A stretch of 5,284 nucleotides of DNA from Sedimentisphaerales bacterium (GTDB taxonomy: Bacteria > Planctomycetota > Phycisphaerae > Sedimentisphaerales > Anaerobacaceae): positions 1 to 5,284 of the forward strand of contig DAOVMB010000221.1 of assembly GCA_030630905.1 (NCBI GenBank). The letters run 5' to 3'. Shown here one piece after another: positions 4,661 through 5,284 of this stretch (positions are counted from its first letter, which is position 1; each line of letters starts with the position of its first letter). The notes under the pieces are model-generated. The model searched no databases, was not told where the DNA came from, and was given only the letters and a program-made list of their open reading frames with translations. Position numbers and translations under genes: made by a program.

Positions 4661-5284
4661 CTACTCAGCAGCCTCTCTCGACTGATACAGGCGGACATCG
4701 TCAATATACATCTTGCCCGAACCGCCGGCTACCGTCATGTTGCCTTTGGTTCCAAGACCAATAGCGATCCTGTCAACGTTGGTCAGAACAATGCCCTGAT
4801 CGGCAAAAGCCTGGAGCGGAATGACCCACTCGGTCCATGTGTTGATGTTCGCCGCGGCCGGATCATCGTGTACCACTACCGCAGGTGTGCCTGCACTGTT
4901 GGAAACCGCTACATAAAGCGGCTCGGCAGCGTTGCTTTCGATACCGATATCCTGGTGCGCCCACTGTGGGCCGACCGTCCCGGTAGTCGTGACGTTGGTG
5001 AATACGGCCTGGCAAGTCAGAGCGGCATCGTGGCTCGTCACCGCCAAACCGATATAGACGTTCGAGCCCATCGTGATGTTCTCGGACGCGCCCAGCGGCG
5101 TCCACGTCGAGCCGTTGGTTGAACTGGACCCTGTAAAGTTGCCAGCTATATCACGTTCGATCTTAATCCAGTACGGTGCGGTTTCACTGCCGCCTGTCGC
5201 CGAGTTCGCGGTTGTGCTTGTAGCATCCGTCATGGGCCGGCGCTGGAAGGAGACACCGTTCCCAGGCGTCACGACCATTGTTGC
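4661..5284 (-). CDS. C-terminal part of a secreted LamG/carbohydrate-binding-like protein (5' end beyond window)
   Basis: The frame is open to the window edge (two codons, Ala-Thr, precede the first visible Met), so the true start lies outside and at least 207 residues are seen. The first half contains PYWIKIERDIAGNFTGSSS, then STWTPLG and YIGLAVTSHDAALTCQAVF. This is the pattern of concanavalin/LamG-like beta-sandwich domains found in large planctomycete surface proteins. The second half, with EPLYVAVSNSAG, TEWVIPLQAF and the final KMYIDDVRLYQSREAAE, is a second beta-sandwich of the kind that often closes such proteins. High Thr/Ser/Gly/Asn content and few charged residues suit an exported protein. 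There is no visible sorting tail or membrane anchor after the last strand. The gene ends in the strong terminator at 4565-4602. The exact ligand cannot be told. Confidence 0.8.
   Translation of the reverse strand, partial: ATMVVTPGNGVSFQRRPMTDATSTTANSATGGSETAPYWIKIERDIAGNFTGSSSTNGSTWTPLGASENITMGSNVYIGLAVTSHDAALTCQAVFTNVTTTGTVGPQWAHQDIGIESNAAEPLYVAVSNSAGTPAVVVHDDPAAANINTWTEWVIPLQAFADQGIVLTNVDRIAIGLGTKGNMTVAGGSGKMYIDDVRLYQSREAAE

Noticed and set aside
1..5284. CRISPR array, tRNA genes, insertion sequences
   Set aside because: I found no regularly spaced direct repeats, no cloverleaf-like sequence, and no transposase or integrase coding pattern.

Overview
The window looks like a bacterial chromosome fragment, most probably from the Planctomycetota (Phycisphaerae or Sedimentisphaerales-like). 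This rests on family resemblance, not on a marker gene. The gene cut by the right edge ends in a laminin-G/carbohydrate-binding-like surface protein whose last residues (YIDDVRLYQSREAAE) are typical of the large secreted protein families in those lineages. The gene cut by the left edge starts MCKKIVY, like the signal peptides of the same kind of protein. No rRNA or tRNA is present to settle the question.

Layout from left to right. (1) Positions 1-300: the first codons of a minus-strand gene leaving the window, with a good sigma70-type promoter and a leader of about 215 nt. The leader holds an unusually long Shine-Dalgarno-like sequence that serves no ATG, and a possible RNA switch. (2) 306-1172, minus: a DUF72 (YecE-like) protein. 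(3) 1173-1514: an AT-rich intergenic region with a plus-strand promoter and inverted repeats. (4) 1515-2753, plus: a tight three-gene operon made of an unrecognised 238-residue protein, a small acidic antitoxin-like protein and a RelE/ParE-type toxin. (5) 2794-4487, minus: a complete umuDC operon for mutagenic translesion DNA synthesis, with all catalytic residues present. (6) 4488-4660: a promoter that would give umuD an almost leaderless mRNA, a strong terminator facing left, and a 20-base sequence I believe to be a dispersed repeat. (7) 4661-5284, minus: the 3' part of the secreted protein gene.

How the parts relate. umuD and umuC form a stop/start-overlapping pair: UmuD self-cleaves after DNA damage, and UmuD'2C is DNA polymerase V. 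The toxin-antitoxin operon is convergent with umuDC, with a gap of only 40 nt, and lies in visibly more AT-rich DNA. This suggests that the three-gene cassette was inserted between DUF72 and umuDC. Most minus-strand genes are housekeeping or stress functions flanked by surface-protein genes.

The most novel part is the three-gene cassette. The RelE-like toxin is clear, but the antitoxin has no DNA-binding fold I can recognise, and the first gene, joined to it by a 2-nt gap, is a protein I cannot name. The second most interesting part is the leader at 24-240.
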